Below, piece by piece: positions 9,117 to 18,845 of a stretch of 64,000 nt of DNA. The translations under genes and the position numbers were made by a program. Each line of letters begins with the position of its first letter. Positions within the stretch are counted from its first letter, which is position 1. Under the pieces are notes generated by a model. The model was not told the origin of the DNA and searched no databases. It saw only the letters and a program-made list of their open reading frames with translations. Source of the DNA: Streptomyces sp. BK208 (GTDB lineage: Bacteria; Actinomycetota; Actinomycetes; Streptomycetales; Streptomycetaceae); assembly GCF_004364245.1 (NCBI RefSeq), contig NZ_SOAV01000018.1, positions 1-64,000 on the forward strand, read 5' to 3'.

Positions 9117-10480
9117 TAGGCGCGGATGATCGCCAGAGCCTCGTCCCGCACCTTGGCCATCGTCGCCTCGTCACGGGCCTCCGCGTTCAGGCGGAGCAGG
9201 GGCTCGGTGTTGGAGGGGCGGACGTTGAACCACCAGTCGGGAGCCTGGACGGTGAGGCCGTCCAGCTCGTCCACGGTGACCTCGTCGCGGTCCTCGTACG
9301 CGGCCCGGATCGCGGCGAGGCGGGCCTGCTGGTCGGCGACGGTGGAGTTGATCTCGCCGGAGCCCGCGTAGCGGTCGTAGGCGGCGACCAGGTCGGACAG
9401 CGGGCCGGCCTGCTCGCCGAGGGCGGCGAGGACGTGGAGGGCGGCCAGCATGCCGGTGTCGGCGTTCCAGAAGTCGCGGAAGTAGTAGTGCGCGGAGTGC
9501 TCGCCGCCGAAGATGGCGCCGGTCCTGGCCATCTCGGCCTTGATGAAGGAGTGGCCCACGCGCGTGCGTGCCGGGGTGCCGCCGTTCTCGCGCACGACCT
9601 CCGGGACGGACCGGGAGGTGATGAGGTTGTGGATGACCGTGCCCCGGCCGCCGTTGCGGGCCAGTTCGCGGGCGGCGACGAGGGCGGTGACGGCGGACGG
9701 GGAGACCGGGTCGCCGTTCTGGTCGACGACGAAGCAGCGGTCGGCGTCGCCGTCGAAGGCGAGTCCGAGGTCGGCGCCCTCCTCGCGGACGCGCTTCTGC
9801 AGGTCGACGAGGTTGGCCGGGTCGAGCGGGTTGGCCTCGTGGTTGGGGAAGGTGCCGTCGAGCTCGAAGTACATCGGCACGAGGTCGAGGGGCAGGCCGG
9901 CGAAGACCGTCGGGACGGTGTGGCCGCCCATGCCGTTGCCCGCGTCGACGACGACCTTGAGGGGCCGGATGGTGCGCAGGTCGACGAGGGAGCGCAGGTG
10001 GGCGGCGTAGTCGGCGAGGACGTCGTGCCGGGTGACGGTGCCGGGGCGGGCCGCGGCTTCCGGGGCGCCGGAGTCGCTCCAGCGCTCCACCAGGGCGCGG
10101 ATGTCGGCGAGGCCGGTGTCCTGGCCGACGGGGGCGGCGCCCGCGCGGCACAGCTTGATGCCGTTGTACTGGGCGGGGTTGTGCGAGGCGGTGAACATGG
10201 CGCCGGGCAGGTCCAGCGCGCCGGACGCGTAGTAGAGCTGGTCGGTGGAGCACAGGCCGATCCCGGTCACGTCGGCGCCCCGGGCCGCCGCCCCGCGCGC
10301 GAAGGCGCCGGACAGGCTCGGGGACGAGGGCCGCATGTCGTGGCCGACGACGAGGGCGCTCGCGCCGGTCAGCTCGACGAAGGCCGCGCCGAACAGCTCG
10401 GCCAGCGACTCGTCCCACTGGTCCGGGACGACACCGCGCACGTCGTACGCCTTCACGATCTGCGCCAGATCAGCAGCCAC
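9116..10480 (-). CDS. manB: Phosphomannomutase/phosphoglucomutase
   Basis: Converts mannose-6-phosphate to mannose-1-phosphate (and probably the glucose equivalents), the step before GDP-mannose formation. The 454-residue protein shows all alpha-D-phosphohexomutase hallmarks: the phosphoserine loop TASHNPAQYNGIK, the metal-binding loop DGDADRCF, the sugar-specificity region GGEHSAHYYF and the phosphate-binding RPSNTEPLLRLN near the C-terminus. GTG 10480 was chosen over the upstream in-frame ATG because AGGAAGG lies 6 bp ahead and it gives the conserved start AADLAQIVKAYDVRG. Confidence 0.95.
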   Translation of the reverse strand: MAADLAQIVKAYDVRGVVPDQWDESLAELFGAAFVELTGASALVVGHDMRPSSPSLSGAFARGAAARGADVTGIGLCSTDQLYYASGALDLPGAMFTASHNPAQYNGIKLCRAGAAPVGQDTGLADIRALVERWSDSGAPEAAARPGTVTRHDVLADYAAHLRSLVDLRTIRPLKVVVDAGNGMGGHTVPTVFAGLPLDLVPMYFELDGTFPNHEANPLDPANLVDLQKRVREEGADLGLAFDGDADRCFVVDQNGDPVSPSAVTALVAARELARNGGRGTVIHNLITSRSVPEVVRENGGTPARTRVGHSFIKAEMARTGAIFGGEHSAHYYFRDFWNADTGMLAALHVLAALGEQAGPLSDLVAAYDRYAGSGEINSTVADQQARLAAIRAAYEDRDEVTVDELDGLTVQAPDWWFNVRPSNTEPLLRLNAEARDEATMAKVRDEALAIIRA

Positions 10481-10561
10481 GGCCAACCTTCCTGAAAGTC
10501 CTGTCGGGTCCCACAAACTACCCCGTGAGGACCGCCGGGCCGCCCGGGTGGTTCCCGGAGG

Positions 10562-12178
10562 TCAGGGCAGCATCCAGCCCAGGACCACCGTGGACTGCCC
10601 GACCACGATCAGGCACATGACCAGCAGCAGGCCCAGGCTCCAGGGCAGCACCTTGCGCAGCAGGTCGCCCTCGCGGCCCGCTAGTCCGACGGCGGCGCAG
10701 GCGATGGTGAGGTTCTGCGGCGAGATCATCTTGCCGAGGACGCCGCCGGAACTGTTGGCGGCGGCCAGCAGTTCGGGCGAGAGTCCGGACTCCCGCGCGG
10801 CGGTCACCTGGAGGGCGCCGAAGAGCGCGTTGGCCGAGGTGTCGGAGCCGGAGACGGCGACGCCGAACCAGCCGAGCACCGGCGACAGGAAGGCGAGCCC
10901 GGCGCCCGCGGCCGCCACGAAGTGGCCGATGGTGGCGGCCTGCCCGGAGAGGTTCATGACGTAGGCGAGGGCGAGGACCGAGGTGACGGTGAGGATCGCG
11001 AACCGCAGTTCGTGCACGGTCGCGAGCCACTCCCTGACCGCCACGCGCGCGTGCACGCCGAGGACGACGGCGGTGGCCAGCCCGGCGAGCAGCACGAGGG
11101 TGCCGCCGGTGGAGACGATCGGCCAGGAGAAGACGTTGCCGCCGACCCGGGTGCCCTCGGCGTCGGCGACGTCGAGGAACGGCCAGTCGTAGGACTGCGT
11201 GGCCCGCGCCAGCCAGTCCTTCACCGCTGGGATCTGCGCCACGGAGAACACGGCGACGATCAGCGCGTACGGCGCGTAGGCCCGCACCACCTCCCGCGCG
11301 GAGTCCTCGGCGTCCAGTTCCTCGCTGCGTACGCCGGTCAGCACGGAGGCCCGTACGGGCTCGGCGGCGGGCCTGCGGGAGTGCGGTACGGCGACCAGGG
11401 CGCCGGCCCCGATCAGCGCGGCGGCGATGTCGGCGAGCTGGGCGGAGACGTAGTTGGAGGCGGCGAACTGGGCGACGGCGAAGGCCACTCCGCAGGACAG
11501 GGCGGGGATCCAGGTCTCGCGCAGCCCGCGCCGCCCGTCGACGAGGGCGACCAGGAGCAGCGGGACGACGAGGGCCAGCAGCGGCGTCTGGCGCCCCACC
11601 ACGGAGGCGACGTCGTCCAGGGGCAGCCCGGTGACCTGGGCCAGGGTCACCACCGGGGTGCCCATCGCGCCGAAGGCGACCGGCGCGGTGTTGGCGACCA
11701 GCGAGACGACCGCGGCGCGCACCGGGTCGAATCCGAGGGCGACGAGCATGACCGAGCAGATCGCGACCGGCGCGCCGAACCCGGCGAGGGCCTCCAGGAG
11801 GGCACCGAAGCAGAAGGCGACGACGAGGGCCTGGATCCGGGGGTCGTCGGAGAGCCGGCCGAAGGAGCGGCGCAGGATGTCGAAGTGCCGGGTGCGGACG
11901 GTCATCCGGTAGACCCACAGGGCGTTCACGACGATCCACAGGATGGGGAAGAGGCCGAAAACCGCTCCTTGCACGGCGCTGGAGGCCGTCTGGTCCAGCG
12001 GCATGCCGTAGGCGAGCCAGGCGACCAGTACGGCGGCCAGGAGACCGATGAGGCCCGCCAGATGGGCCTTCATGCGGACGCCGCCCAGCAGGACCAGGAC
12101 GATCACCAGCGGCAGGGCCGCCACCAGGGCGGACAGGCCGAGTGAACCGGCGACGGGTTCCAGCTCCTGCACGTACAC
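10562..12178 (-). CDS. lctP: L-lactate permease (LctP/LldP family)
   Basis: Twelve-plus-helix membrane transporter for lactate/glycolate, about 538 residues. The family blocks are clear: GALLEALAGFGAPVAICSVM, VANTAPVAFGAMGTPV, GVAVSGSDTSANALFGALQ and AANSSGGVLGKMISPQNL. The start is taken as GTG 12178, which has GGGGAGG at a good distance; an ATG 24 bp upstream (12202) lacks a ribosome site. It lies 81 bp past the manB start region on the same strand but is not obviously linked to mannose metabolism. Confidence 0.93.
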   Translation of the reverse strand: MYVQELEPVAGSLGLSALVAALPLVIVLVLLGGVRMKAHLAGLIGLLAAVLVAWLAYGMPLDQTASSAVQGAVFGLFPILWIVVNALWVYRMTVRTRHFDILRRSFGRLSDDPRIQALVVAFCFGALLEALAGFGAPVAICSVMLVALGFDPVRAAVVSLVANTAPVAFGAMGTPVVTLAQVTGLPLDDVASVVGRQTPLLALVVPLLLVALVDGRRGLRETWIPALSCGVAFAVAQFAASNYVSAQLADIAAALIGAGALVAVPHSRRPAAEPVRASVLTGVRSEELDAEDSAREVVRAYAPYALIVAVFSVAQIPAVKDWLARATQSYDWPFLDVADAEGTRVGGNVFSWPIVSTGGTLVLLAGLATAVVLGVHARVAVREWLATVHELRFAILTVTSVLALAYVMNLSGQAATIGHFVAAAGAGLAFLSPVLGWFGVAVSGSDTSANALFGALQVTAARESGLSPELLAAANSSGGVLGKMISPQNLTIACAAVGLAGREGDLLRKVLPWSLGLLLVMCLIVVGQSTVVLGWMLP

Positions 12179-12326
12179 GGACGCCTCCCCGGATTCCGCC
12201 ATGTGAAAGCGATTTCTCGCGGCTTCCGGAATGGTCGTGTCCGCGACAAGGGGGCGTCAATGGGTGTGCGGCAACGGATGTGGCCGAGCACACGGCGAGT
12301 GGGGGTGAGATCCCGTCGGGCGGGGC

Positions 12327-12749
12327 TCAGTTGTCAGGCGAGCGCAGCACCCGCAGGTGGCCGCGGCGCGCGACCTCCATCGGGTCGGCCGTCCGCGCGC
12401 CGCCGCCGGCCTCGGCCGTCCGCTCCTGGGGCCGGGCCGCCTCGCGCACCGCGTTGGCGAGCGCCTCCAGGTCGTCGCCGCTGGGGCGGGCGGGGGCCGA
12501 TCCGTCGAGCAGGCGGACGACCTCCCAGCCGCGCGGGGCGGTGAGGCGCTCGGAGTGCTCGGCGCACAGGTCGTAGCAGTGGGGTTCGGCGTAGGTGGCG
12601 AGCGGGCCGAGGACCGCGGTCGAGTCGGCGTAGACGTACGTCAGCGTCGCGACGGCGGGACGGCCGCAGGCGGTGCGCGAACAGCGACGTACAGGGCTCA
12701 CGATGTTGGACGGTACCGCACTCTTGAGCGGGCCGCGACGACTGGCCAC
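12327..12749 (-). CDS. DUF3499 family protein
   Basis: A 140-residue soluble actinobacterial protein of unknown function. The conserved core carries a probable zinc site: CSRTACGRPA followed about 35 residues later by HCYDLCAEHSERL. The C-terminal 60 residues are polar and probably disordered. GTG 12749 has GGAGGTG 7 bp ahead; the internal GTG 12701 has none. The gene is divergent from the metallopeptidase-like gene, and a DUF3499 gene also accompanies manB and whiB2 in mycobacteria, so the association is old. Confidence 0.88.
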   Translation of the reverse strand: MASRRGPLKSAVPSNIVSPVRRCSRTACGRPAVATLTYVYADSTAVLGPLATYAEPHCYDLCAEHSERLTAPRGWEVVRLLDGSAPARPSGDDLEALANAVREAARPQERTAEAGGGARTADPMEVARRGHLRVLRSPDN

Positions 12750-13043
12750 CGGGTCACACCTCCGTGTCGTGGCGTGAAACGACCTGCGCCCCTTCCGGAA
12801 CACCCCCTTTCGACCTGCGTGGACGCCCGTCCCGACGAGACCGCGCGGCCCACCGTACGGTCACGACCCGATACAAAGAACGACATTTGCCTTGGGTTCC
12901 GCGGTCACGGAGGGAACCGAAATCGAGCCCAACCTTGGCTGGAATGGTCATCCGGCGACAAGCGGAGCAAGTCTCCGCCACACCGCCGCCGAGGCGCGCG
13001 CGGTCCGGCGCCGCGCCCCGGCGGGGACTACCCTTCACCAGTG

Positions 13044-13496
13044 ATGGACAACCCCGTGACGCCCCGTGATGCCGGCCGCCCAGGGCCCCGCCGTCGTGAT
13101 CGCCACGGTCGGGGCATGCGCGGCCCGGTCGCGCCCCCGCAGGTGCCACTCGCCGCCAGCCGTGGCGAGGTGTTCGCGGACCTGGTGCAGGACTCCGTGG
13201 AGCGCCTGGAGCGGCGCTGGCCGCAACTGGCCGACATCGACTTCCTCGTCCTCGACGTGCCCCGGCCGGCCTCGGCCGGCGAGGCGTGGAACGACGAGAC
13301 CGTCCCCCTCGGGGGCACGGTGCCCTCGCGGGACGGGCGCCGGGGCCGGGTGGTCGTGTACCGGCGGCCCGTCGAGATCCGCACCAAGGGGCGCGACGAG
13401 CGCGCGCTGCTGGTGCACGAGGTCGTCGTCGAGCAGGTGGCGGAGCTGCTGGGGCTGACCCCGGAGACGGTGGATCCGCGCTACGGGGAGGAATGA
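13044..13496 (+). CDS. Zincin-like metallopeptidase family protein with degenerate active site
   Basis: The 150-residue protein belongs to the actinobacterial minimal zincin-like (DUF1025-type) family. The N-terminal 35 residues are basic and Pro-rich; then EVFADLVQDSVERLERRWPQ leads into the fold. The position of the HExxH motif reads LLVHEVVVEQVAELLGL: the first His and Glu remain, but the second zinc His is Gln (HEVVVEQ). Peptidase activity is therefore doubtful. Starts at ATG 13044. It converges with the DUF5719 gene across a shared hairpin. Confidence 0.8.
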   Translation: MDNPVTPRDAGRPGPRRRDRHGRGMRGPVAPPQVPLAASRGEVFADLVQDSVERLERRWPQLADIDFLVLDVPRPASAGEAWNDETVPLGGTVPSRDGRRGRVVVYRRPVEIRTKGRDERALLVHEVVVEQVAELLGLTPETVDPRYGEE

Positions 13497-13525
13497 GCGG
13501 CGGGGGCCCGCAGGCCCCCGGCCGC
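13497..13525. terminator. Bidirectional terminator between convergent genes
   Basis: GCGGCGGGGGCC (13497-13508) pairs with GGCCCCCGGCCGC (13513-13525) with one bulged base and a CGCA loop. It occupies the whole gap, starting right after the metallopeptidase-like gene's stop and touching the DUF5719 stop, so it can serve both strands. Confidence 0.8.
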
Positions 13526-15045
13526 TACTGCTGCAGGACCGACAGGTCCTGCTCCGCGTTCGGCACCGAGACCGTGCCCCGGTCGTCGGGGAGGGTCTGC
13601 ACGGTGAAGGACGCCACGTCGTCGTCGGAACCGGTCAGCATGCGCGACGCGTGGACCGAGCCGCCCGACACGGTCTCGACGGTCAGCGCGTAGGAGCCCT
13701 TGAGTCCGGCGGGGACCGGCGCGGCCACGTTCTGCGTCGTACCGGCCTTGACCGTGTACGTCTCGGTCGCCGTCGAGCCGCCCTCGGTGCCCGCGGACGC
13801 CGTGACCCTGACCTTGGCCGTCCCGCCGGGCGCGGACAGGGCCAGAGTGGTGTGCTTGGCGCGGTTGTCCGCGGCCGTCGCGCGCGCGCCGACCGGATCG
13901 GCGGCCGGGATGAACGCCGACTCCTGCTCGTCGCCCTTGCCCCGTACGACACGGACCGCGGCGACGACCGGCACGGACCGGTCCGTCGGTGTCAGCACCA
14001 GCGACCCCGCCTCGCCGCGCGTCACCTCGCCGAGGTCGACGCCGGTCGTCATACCGGCCTTGACGTGCACCGTCTCGTGACCGGCGGGTGTGATCAGCCC
14101 GGACGGCGAGGCGAGACGCACCTTCAGGTCGGCGTCGGTGCCGCCGGGCGTGAACAGCACCAGGCGTACGGCGGTGGCGTCCTTCGGGATGCCCGGCAGC
14201 ACGAGGTCGCTCGCCGGGTCGGCGGCCGCGGTCAGCCAGTCACCGCCGGTCTTGTCGTCCAGTGCCTGCACCGCGGCGCCGACCCGCCCACTGCGCACGC
14301 CGACGTGCACGGTCAGGTCGGTCTGCTTCACGTCGCTGAGCGTGGACAGCAGGAGGGATTCACCGGAGTGCGGCGGCACCGTCACGCCCTCCCCCACCGT
14401 GGACTTCAGGGCTCCGTCCTTGCCGTACAGCTCGATGTCGACGACGGCCGCCGAGTCGTCCGGGTTCGTCAGGTGCACGTAGTCGGTACGGCCGGCCGCG
14501 GTGCTGGCGCCCGGGAACCAGAACTCCGTGTCCGGGGCCGCGCAGTTGACGCCCTGCAGTCCCCGGCCGGTCCCGGCGGCGACCTCGGTGGTCTGCTGGA
14601 CCGTCCAGCCCGGCGCGTTGCCGCCCTCGGCGGTGCCGATCAGGGCGGGGGTGTCGGCGCCGGAGGTCTCCCCGGTCACGGGCGTGCCGGGCGCCTTCGG
14701 CCGGACGACCGGCTCCTCCGCCTTGCCGTCCTTCTCGCCCTTTTTCCCGGACTTGTCGTCGCCCTTGCCGTCCCCGGGGCCGTCGGCCGGCTCCGCGGCC
14801 GCGAGCGCGGCGCTGCCCTTCTCGTCGGCGCCCTTGGTGACGGGCGTGAAGGACGTGTACGACGTCTCGGCGAGGTCGGAGGTGCTGGGCGCCGGGCACA
14901 GCAGGCTGGTGCGCTCCACAGGCAGGCGGGCGGCCGGCGCGGCGGTGTCCGTGCCGGAGCCGTCCGGGGCGGACACCGCCGCGAAACCGGTGACGGCGGC
15001 GAGCGCGGTCGCGCAGGCGATCAGGGACAGGGTCGTGCGCTTCAC
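13525..15045 (-). CDS. Secreted DUF5719 family protein
   Basis: A 506-residue exported protein. The N-terminus MKRTTLSLIACATALAAVTG is a signal peptide. A charged Gly/Lys/Asp/Glu-rich linker (about residues 85-115) is followed by repeated beta-sandwich-like strands (VVDIELYGKDG, VRLVLFTPGGTDADLKV), the pattern of DUF5719. Role unknown. Its ATG overlaps the stop of the upstream giant glycosyltransferase by 4 bp (ATGA), so the two are translationally coupled and likely work in one extracytoplasmic pathway, perhaps glycan assembly. Confidence 0.88.
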   Translation of the reverse strand: MKRTTLSLIACATALAAVTGFAAVSAPDGSGTDTAAPAARLPVERTSLLCPAPSTSDLAETSYTSFTPVTKGADEKGSAALAAAEPADGPGDGKGDDKSGKKGEKDGKAEEPVVRPKAPGTPVTGETSGADTPALIGTAEGGNAPGWTVQQTTEVAAGTGRGLQGVNCAAPDTEFWFPGASTAAGRTDYVHLTNPDDSAAVVDIELYGKDGALKSTVGEGVTVPPHSGESLLLSTLSDVKQTDLTVHVGVRSGRVGAAVQALDDKTGGDWLTAAADPASDLVLPGIPKDATAVRLVLFTPGGTDADLKVRLASPSGLITPAGHETVHVKAGMTTGVDLGEVTRGEAGSLVLTPTDRSVPVVAAVRVVRGKGDEQESAFIPAADPVGARATAADNRAKHTTLALSAPGGTAKVRVTASAGTEGGSTATETYTVKAGTTQNVAAPVPAGLKGSYALTVETVSGGSVHASRMLTGSDDDVASFTVQTLPDDRGTVSVPNAEQDLSVLQQ

Positions 15046-18000
15046 TGCTGGCTCCCGTCGGGGCGCTCACTGCCCGTGCCGTGAGGCTGCTGCTGGTCCT
15101 GGGGCGGTTCGTACGGCGTCTCGTAGCCGCCCTGGCCGTACGCCTGGCCGTACGCCGGGTCGTACCCCGTCTCCTGAGCCTGCGTCGGATCGCCGTAGGC
15201 GTACGGGTCGTACTGGCCCGTCCCGTACGGCGCGCCCTGGCCGTCGTGACCGCCCTGGTAGGCGTCCTGCCGGTACGGGTCCGCCGGGTAGGGCTGCCCG
15301 GCGTACGCCCCCGGGTCGTACGGCTGGGCGCCTTGGCCGCCCTGGTACTGCTCGGCGCCGTAGGTGCCGTCGTAGGAGCCGTACTCGGCGGCGTACTGCG
15401 CCGAGTCCCATGCGCCGTACGCCGGCTGCTGCGGAACCGGGGCGGGCGCCTCGGCGGGCGGCTCGGGCTGCTCGGCGGGCTCGCCCGCCGTGCCGGGATG
15501 CGGCTGCGGCTCCGCTCCCGGCGCCGCCGGGGCCTCGGCCTCCGCCTCGGCCTGGGCGCGCAGTCGCCGTGCCCGGCGGCCTTCGCCCTCGACGGGCTGA
15601 GCGGGGACGACCGGCTCGTCGGGCAGGTCGTCGTCGACGTCACGGCGCCTGCCGGGCAGGGCGAGGACGACGAGGACGACGCCGAGGAGCCCCTGCACCC
15701 ACAGCCAGGCCGTGTGCGTGAACGGGGCGTCGTAGGTGACGTCCAGCCGGCCGCCGGAGGCGGGGAGTTCGAAACCCTGGGCCCAGCCGTCGACCGTGGT
15801 GCGGGTGAGCGGCTTGCCGTCCAGGGTGGCCGTCCAGCCCTCGGCGGCGGTGTCGGCCAGACGCAGGACGCGGCCGTCGGCGCCCGCCTCGATGTCCGTG
15901 TGGATCTCGACGGGCCCGGCCGCCACGGGCCGGGGCTCGCCCGCGCCGGACTTCCCGGCAGCGGACTTCTCGCCGGACACGATGGTCGCGCGCGCGACCT
16001 CCTGGTCCACCCGCCACAGTCCGCTGCCGTCCTGCTGGCTGAGCCTGCTCAGACCGGGTGTGGCGTCCAGGACGCGGGTGACCTCGCGCGGCGCGCCCTT
16101 GTGCACGAGCACGTAGCGCACGGCGAATCCGCCGAGCTGGTCGGCCTGGTCGGCGCCCGACCCGGCCACGAGGTTGGCGACGACCTTGTCCAGCGTGCCG
16201 TTCCCGCCGTCGCCGGTGGCCAGTTCACCGTCGCCCAGGCGGGCGCCGGAGCCGCGGACCAGCATGTAGCCCACGTGCGCGGCGGAGTCGCTGTCGAGGA
16301 CGAGGGTGCGGGCCTGGTCGCGGGTGTGGCTCTCCTCGGCGACGAACGCGGGCACCTGCACCGGGTCGCGCCGCTCCACGGGGCCGTCGGCGCCGCCGAA
16401 CATCCAGCCCATGGCGGCGATCAGCGGACCGAGGGCCGAGGCCAGGGCGATCAGGGCGGCGACGGGCTGGCGCCAGCCGAAGCTCTGCTCGGCCACCCGG
16501 AAGCGCGCTCCGTCGGCGCCGAGCGTGGCGGCGGACAGCAGGGCGATGCCGTAGACGAGGGTGGCGGGGCCGGCCCAGGCGGAGCGGTTGGACAGGACCG
16601 CGAAGACCAGGGCGACCAGCGCGACGGCCCAGGCCGCCCGGACGGCCAACTGGCGCTCGGAGCGCAGCAGGGCGGCCAGCGCGGCCAGCACGATGCCGAT
16701 GAGGAACAGCCCGCCGACCGTCCCGGGCCCACCGGGGCCGGCGCCGAGCAGGTCGAGCGCGGAGGCGGCCGAGGCGCCGTACTCCAGCCCGGCCTCGTCG
16801 AAGAAGCCGAAGGGCAGCAGCGACAGGGACCAGGGGGCGAGCAGCAGCAGCGGCGTGCCGAGCTGGGCGAGGAAGCGCAGCCCGTACGCCGTGATCTCGG
16901 CGCGGCGCAGGACCAGGACCCCGGCACCGAGGACGAGCGCGACGGGCCACACCACCGGCGTGAAAGCGGTGGTGACGGTCAGCAGCAGGGCGTACGCCCA
17001 GGTGGCGCGCCAGCTGCCGCGGGCGCCGGAGGAGTTGGTCAGGCCCGCCGCCGCGACGCCCGCGCGCGCGACCAGCGGCAGCAGCACGGCGAGGACGGCG
17101 GTGCCGATGCGGCCGCCGGCGAGGGCGCCGGTGACGGCCGGCAGGAAGGCGTAGGCCACGGCGGCCCAGGCGCGCAGCAGCCGGGACGGGACCAGCGGGC
17201 GGGAGGCGAAGTACGCGGTGGCGCCCGCGAGGGGTACCGAGCAGACCAGCAGCAGGGTCAGGGCGAGGCCGGTGGACCCGAGCAGCACGGTCGCGAGCGT
17301 GGCGACGATCGCGAGGTAGGGCGGCGCCGAGGCGGCGCCGCCGGTGCCCACGGTGTGCCAGGCGTCCGTGTACCGCGACCACAGCTCGCCCGCGCCGGCC
17401 GGTGCGGGCAGCAGCGCGCCGCCCGCCAGGGCGCCGCCGCCGAAGAGCGCGCGGCAGGCGGCCAGGGAGACGAGCAGCAGTACCAGGAAGAGCACCGGGC
17501 CGGGCTTGCGGGCGATGCGCTTGAGGCGGGCGAACTGCTCGATCTCCAGGAAGTCGGCGTCGTCGCCGCCGGGTCCGGACTCGATGGCCCCGCCGTGCCG
17601 TCCGGCGCCCGCGGCGGCCTCGGCGTCGGAACCGCCGAAGAGATCGCCCGCGACCTGCTCGACGGTGGCGCGGACGGTCGCTCCGGGCGGCGGGAACAGG
17701 GGCCGCAGCTCGTCCTTCTCGATCTGCGGGCGCCCGCGTTCGCGACGGCCGGCGATGATGCGCTCGGGTCGCAGCAGGACGCTCAGCAGCCCGCGGATCT
17801 CGTCGAGGGCCTGTCCGGGGACCTTGCCGACGAGGTAGGCGACGGTCCGCAGCAGGGTGCCGAGGACGATGCGCAGGAACACCCAGGGCAGGGCGGCGGT
17901 GCGGACGTTGACGAGGAGGGTGTGGACGGCGCCCGCCTTGTCCACCTTGTGCGGGGAGGCGGTGGTGCGCCCCGCGCAGTCGACGGCGCGGCGCTCGCGC

Positions 18001-18845
18001 GAGGCGGCCTCGGCGTGGCGGACGACCGCCTCGGGGGCGACGAGGACGCGCAGCCCCTCGGCGTGCGCGCGCCAGCACAGGTCGACGTCGTCACGCATCA
18101 GGGGCAGCCGGCGGTCGAAGCCGCCGAGCCGCTCGAAGACGTCGCGCCGGATGAGCATGCCGGCGGTGGACACCGACAGCACGGTGCGGACGTGGTCGTG
18201 CTGGCCCTGGTCCTGCTCGCGACGGTCCAGGCCGGTCCAGCGGCGGCCGGAGTTGGCGATGGAGACGCCGACCTCCAGCAGCTGGCGGCGGTCGTACCAG
18301 CCGCGGAGCTTGGGGCCGACGACGGCGACGTCCTCGCGGCCGAGTTCGTACTCGGTGTCCACGACGCGCAGCAGCTGGGCGAGGGCGTCGGGTTCGGGGG
18401 CGCAGTCGTCGTGCAGCAGCCACAGCCACTGGACCGGCTCTCCGTGGGGGAGCTCCGGCATGTCGTAGGCGTCGTCGCGCCAGGTGCGCGTGACGGGGTC
18501 CCAGCCGCTGGGCCGGCGCAGGTACGGCAGGTCCTCGGGGGTGAGGAGGGGAGCGATACGGGCCGCCTCCTCGACGGCCTGGCCGAAGCCCGTGCGCCGG
18601 GCGAGATGGAGCACGCGGTCGTCACCGAGGGCGTCGGCGACGAGCCGGGAGGAGTCGTCGGCGCTGCCGGTGTCTGCGGCCACGGCGTACTGGACGGGGC
18701 GCTCCTGGCCGAGCAGCCCGGCGAGCGCGTCGGGCAGCCAGCGGGCTCCGTCGTGGGCGACGAGGACCGCGGTCACGACGTGACGCGGGAACTCAGGTGT
18801 GGCAGCGAGGTCTTGCTGGGCTGCCGTGTGACTCTGCACGGACAT
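15042..18845 (-). CDS. Giant membrane glycosyltransferase (GT2 domain plus polytopic region)
   Basis: A 1267-residue protein. Residues about 25-290 form a GT2 fold (VLVAHDGARWLPDAL, AADTGSADDSS, LLHDDCAPEPDAL, RDDVDLCWRAHAEG). From about residue 460 come many hydrophobic helices, as in GT-C-like polyprenol-dependent transferases. These are followed by an extracytoplasmic beta domain (TAAEGWTATLDGKPL) and a last helix. The final 150 or so residues, after an arginine-rich stop-transfer, are cytoplasmic and very rich in Tyr, Gly, Gln and Pro. It probably transfers a sugar onto a lipid-linked or exported glycan. Overlaps DUF5719 by 4 bp. The exact start is uncertain (no clear ribosome site). Confidence 0.88.
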   Translation of the reverse strand: MSVQSHTAAQQDLAATPEFPRHVVTAVLVAHDGARWLPDALAGLLGQERPVQYAVAADTGSADDSSRLVADALGDDRVLHLARRTGFGQAVEEAARIAPLLTPEDLPYLRRPSGWDPVTRTWRDDAYDMPELPHGEPVQWLWLLHDDCAPEPDALAQLLRVVDTEYELGREDVAVVGPKLRGWYDRRQLLEVGVSIANSGRRWTGLDRREQDQGQHDHVRTVLSVSTAGMLIRRDVFERLGGFDRRLPLMRDDVDLCWRAHAEGLRVLVAPEAVVRHAEAASRERRAVDCAGRTTASPHKVDKAGAVHTLLVNVRTAALPWVFLRIVLGTLLRTVAYLVGKVPGQALDEIRGLLSVLLRPERIIAGRRERGRPQIEKDELRPLFPPPGATVRATVEQVAGDLFGGSDAEAAAGAGRHGGAIESGPGGDDADFLEIEQFARLKRIARKPGPVLFLVLLLVSLAACRALFGGGALAGGALLPAPAGAGELWSRYTDAWHTVGTGGAASAPPYLAIVATLATVLLGSTGLALTLLLVCSVPLAGATAYFASRPLVPSRLLRAWAAVAYAFLPAVTGALAGGRIGTAVLAVLLPLVARAGVAAAGLTNSSGARGSWRATWAYALLLTVTTAFTPVVWPVALVLGAGVLVLRRAEITAYGLRFLAQLGTPLLLLAPWSLSLLPFGFFDEAGLEYGASAASALDLLGAGPGGPGTVGGLFLIGIVLAALAALLRSERQLAVRAAWAVALVALVFAVLSNRSAWAGPATLVYGIALLSAATLGADGARFRVAEQSFGWRQPVAALIALASALGPLIAAMGWMFGGADGPVERRDPVQVPAFVAEESHTRDQARTLVLDSDSAAHVGYMLVRGSGARLGDGELATGDGGNGTLDKVVANLVAGSGADQADQLGGFAVRYVLVHKGAPREVTRVLDATPGLSRLSQQDGSGLWRVDQEVARATIVSGEKSAAGKSGAGEPRPVAAGPVEIHTDIEAGADGRVLRLADTAAEGWTATLDGKPLTRTTVDGWAQGFELPASGGRLDVTYDAPFTHTAWLWVQGLLGVVLVVLALPGRRRDVDDDLPDEPVVPAQPVEGEGRRARRLRAQAEAEAEAPAAPGAEPQPHPGTAGEPAEQPEPPAEAPAPVPQQPAYGAWDSAQYAAEYGSYDGTYGAEQYQGGQGAQPYDPGAYAGQPYPADPYRQDAYQGGHDGQGAPYGTGQYDPYAYGDPTQAQETGYDPAYGQAYGQGGYETPYEPPQDQQQPHGTGSERPDGSQQ

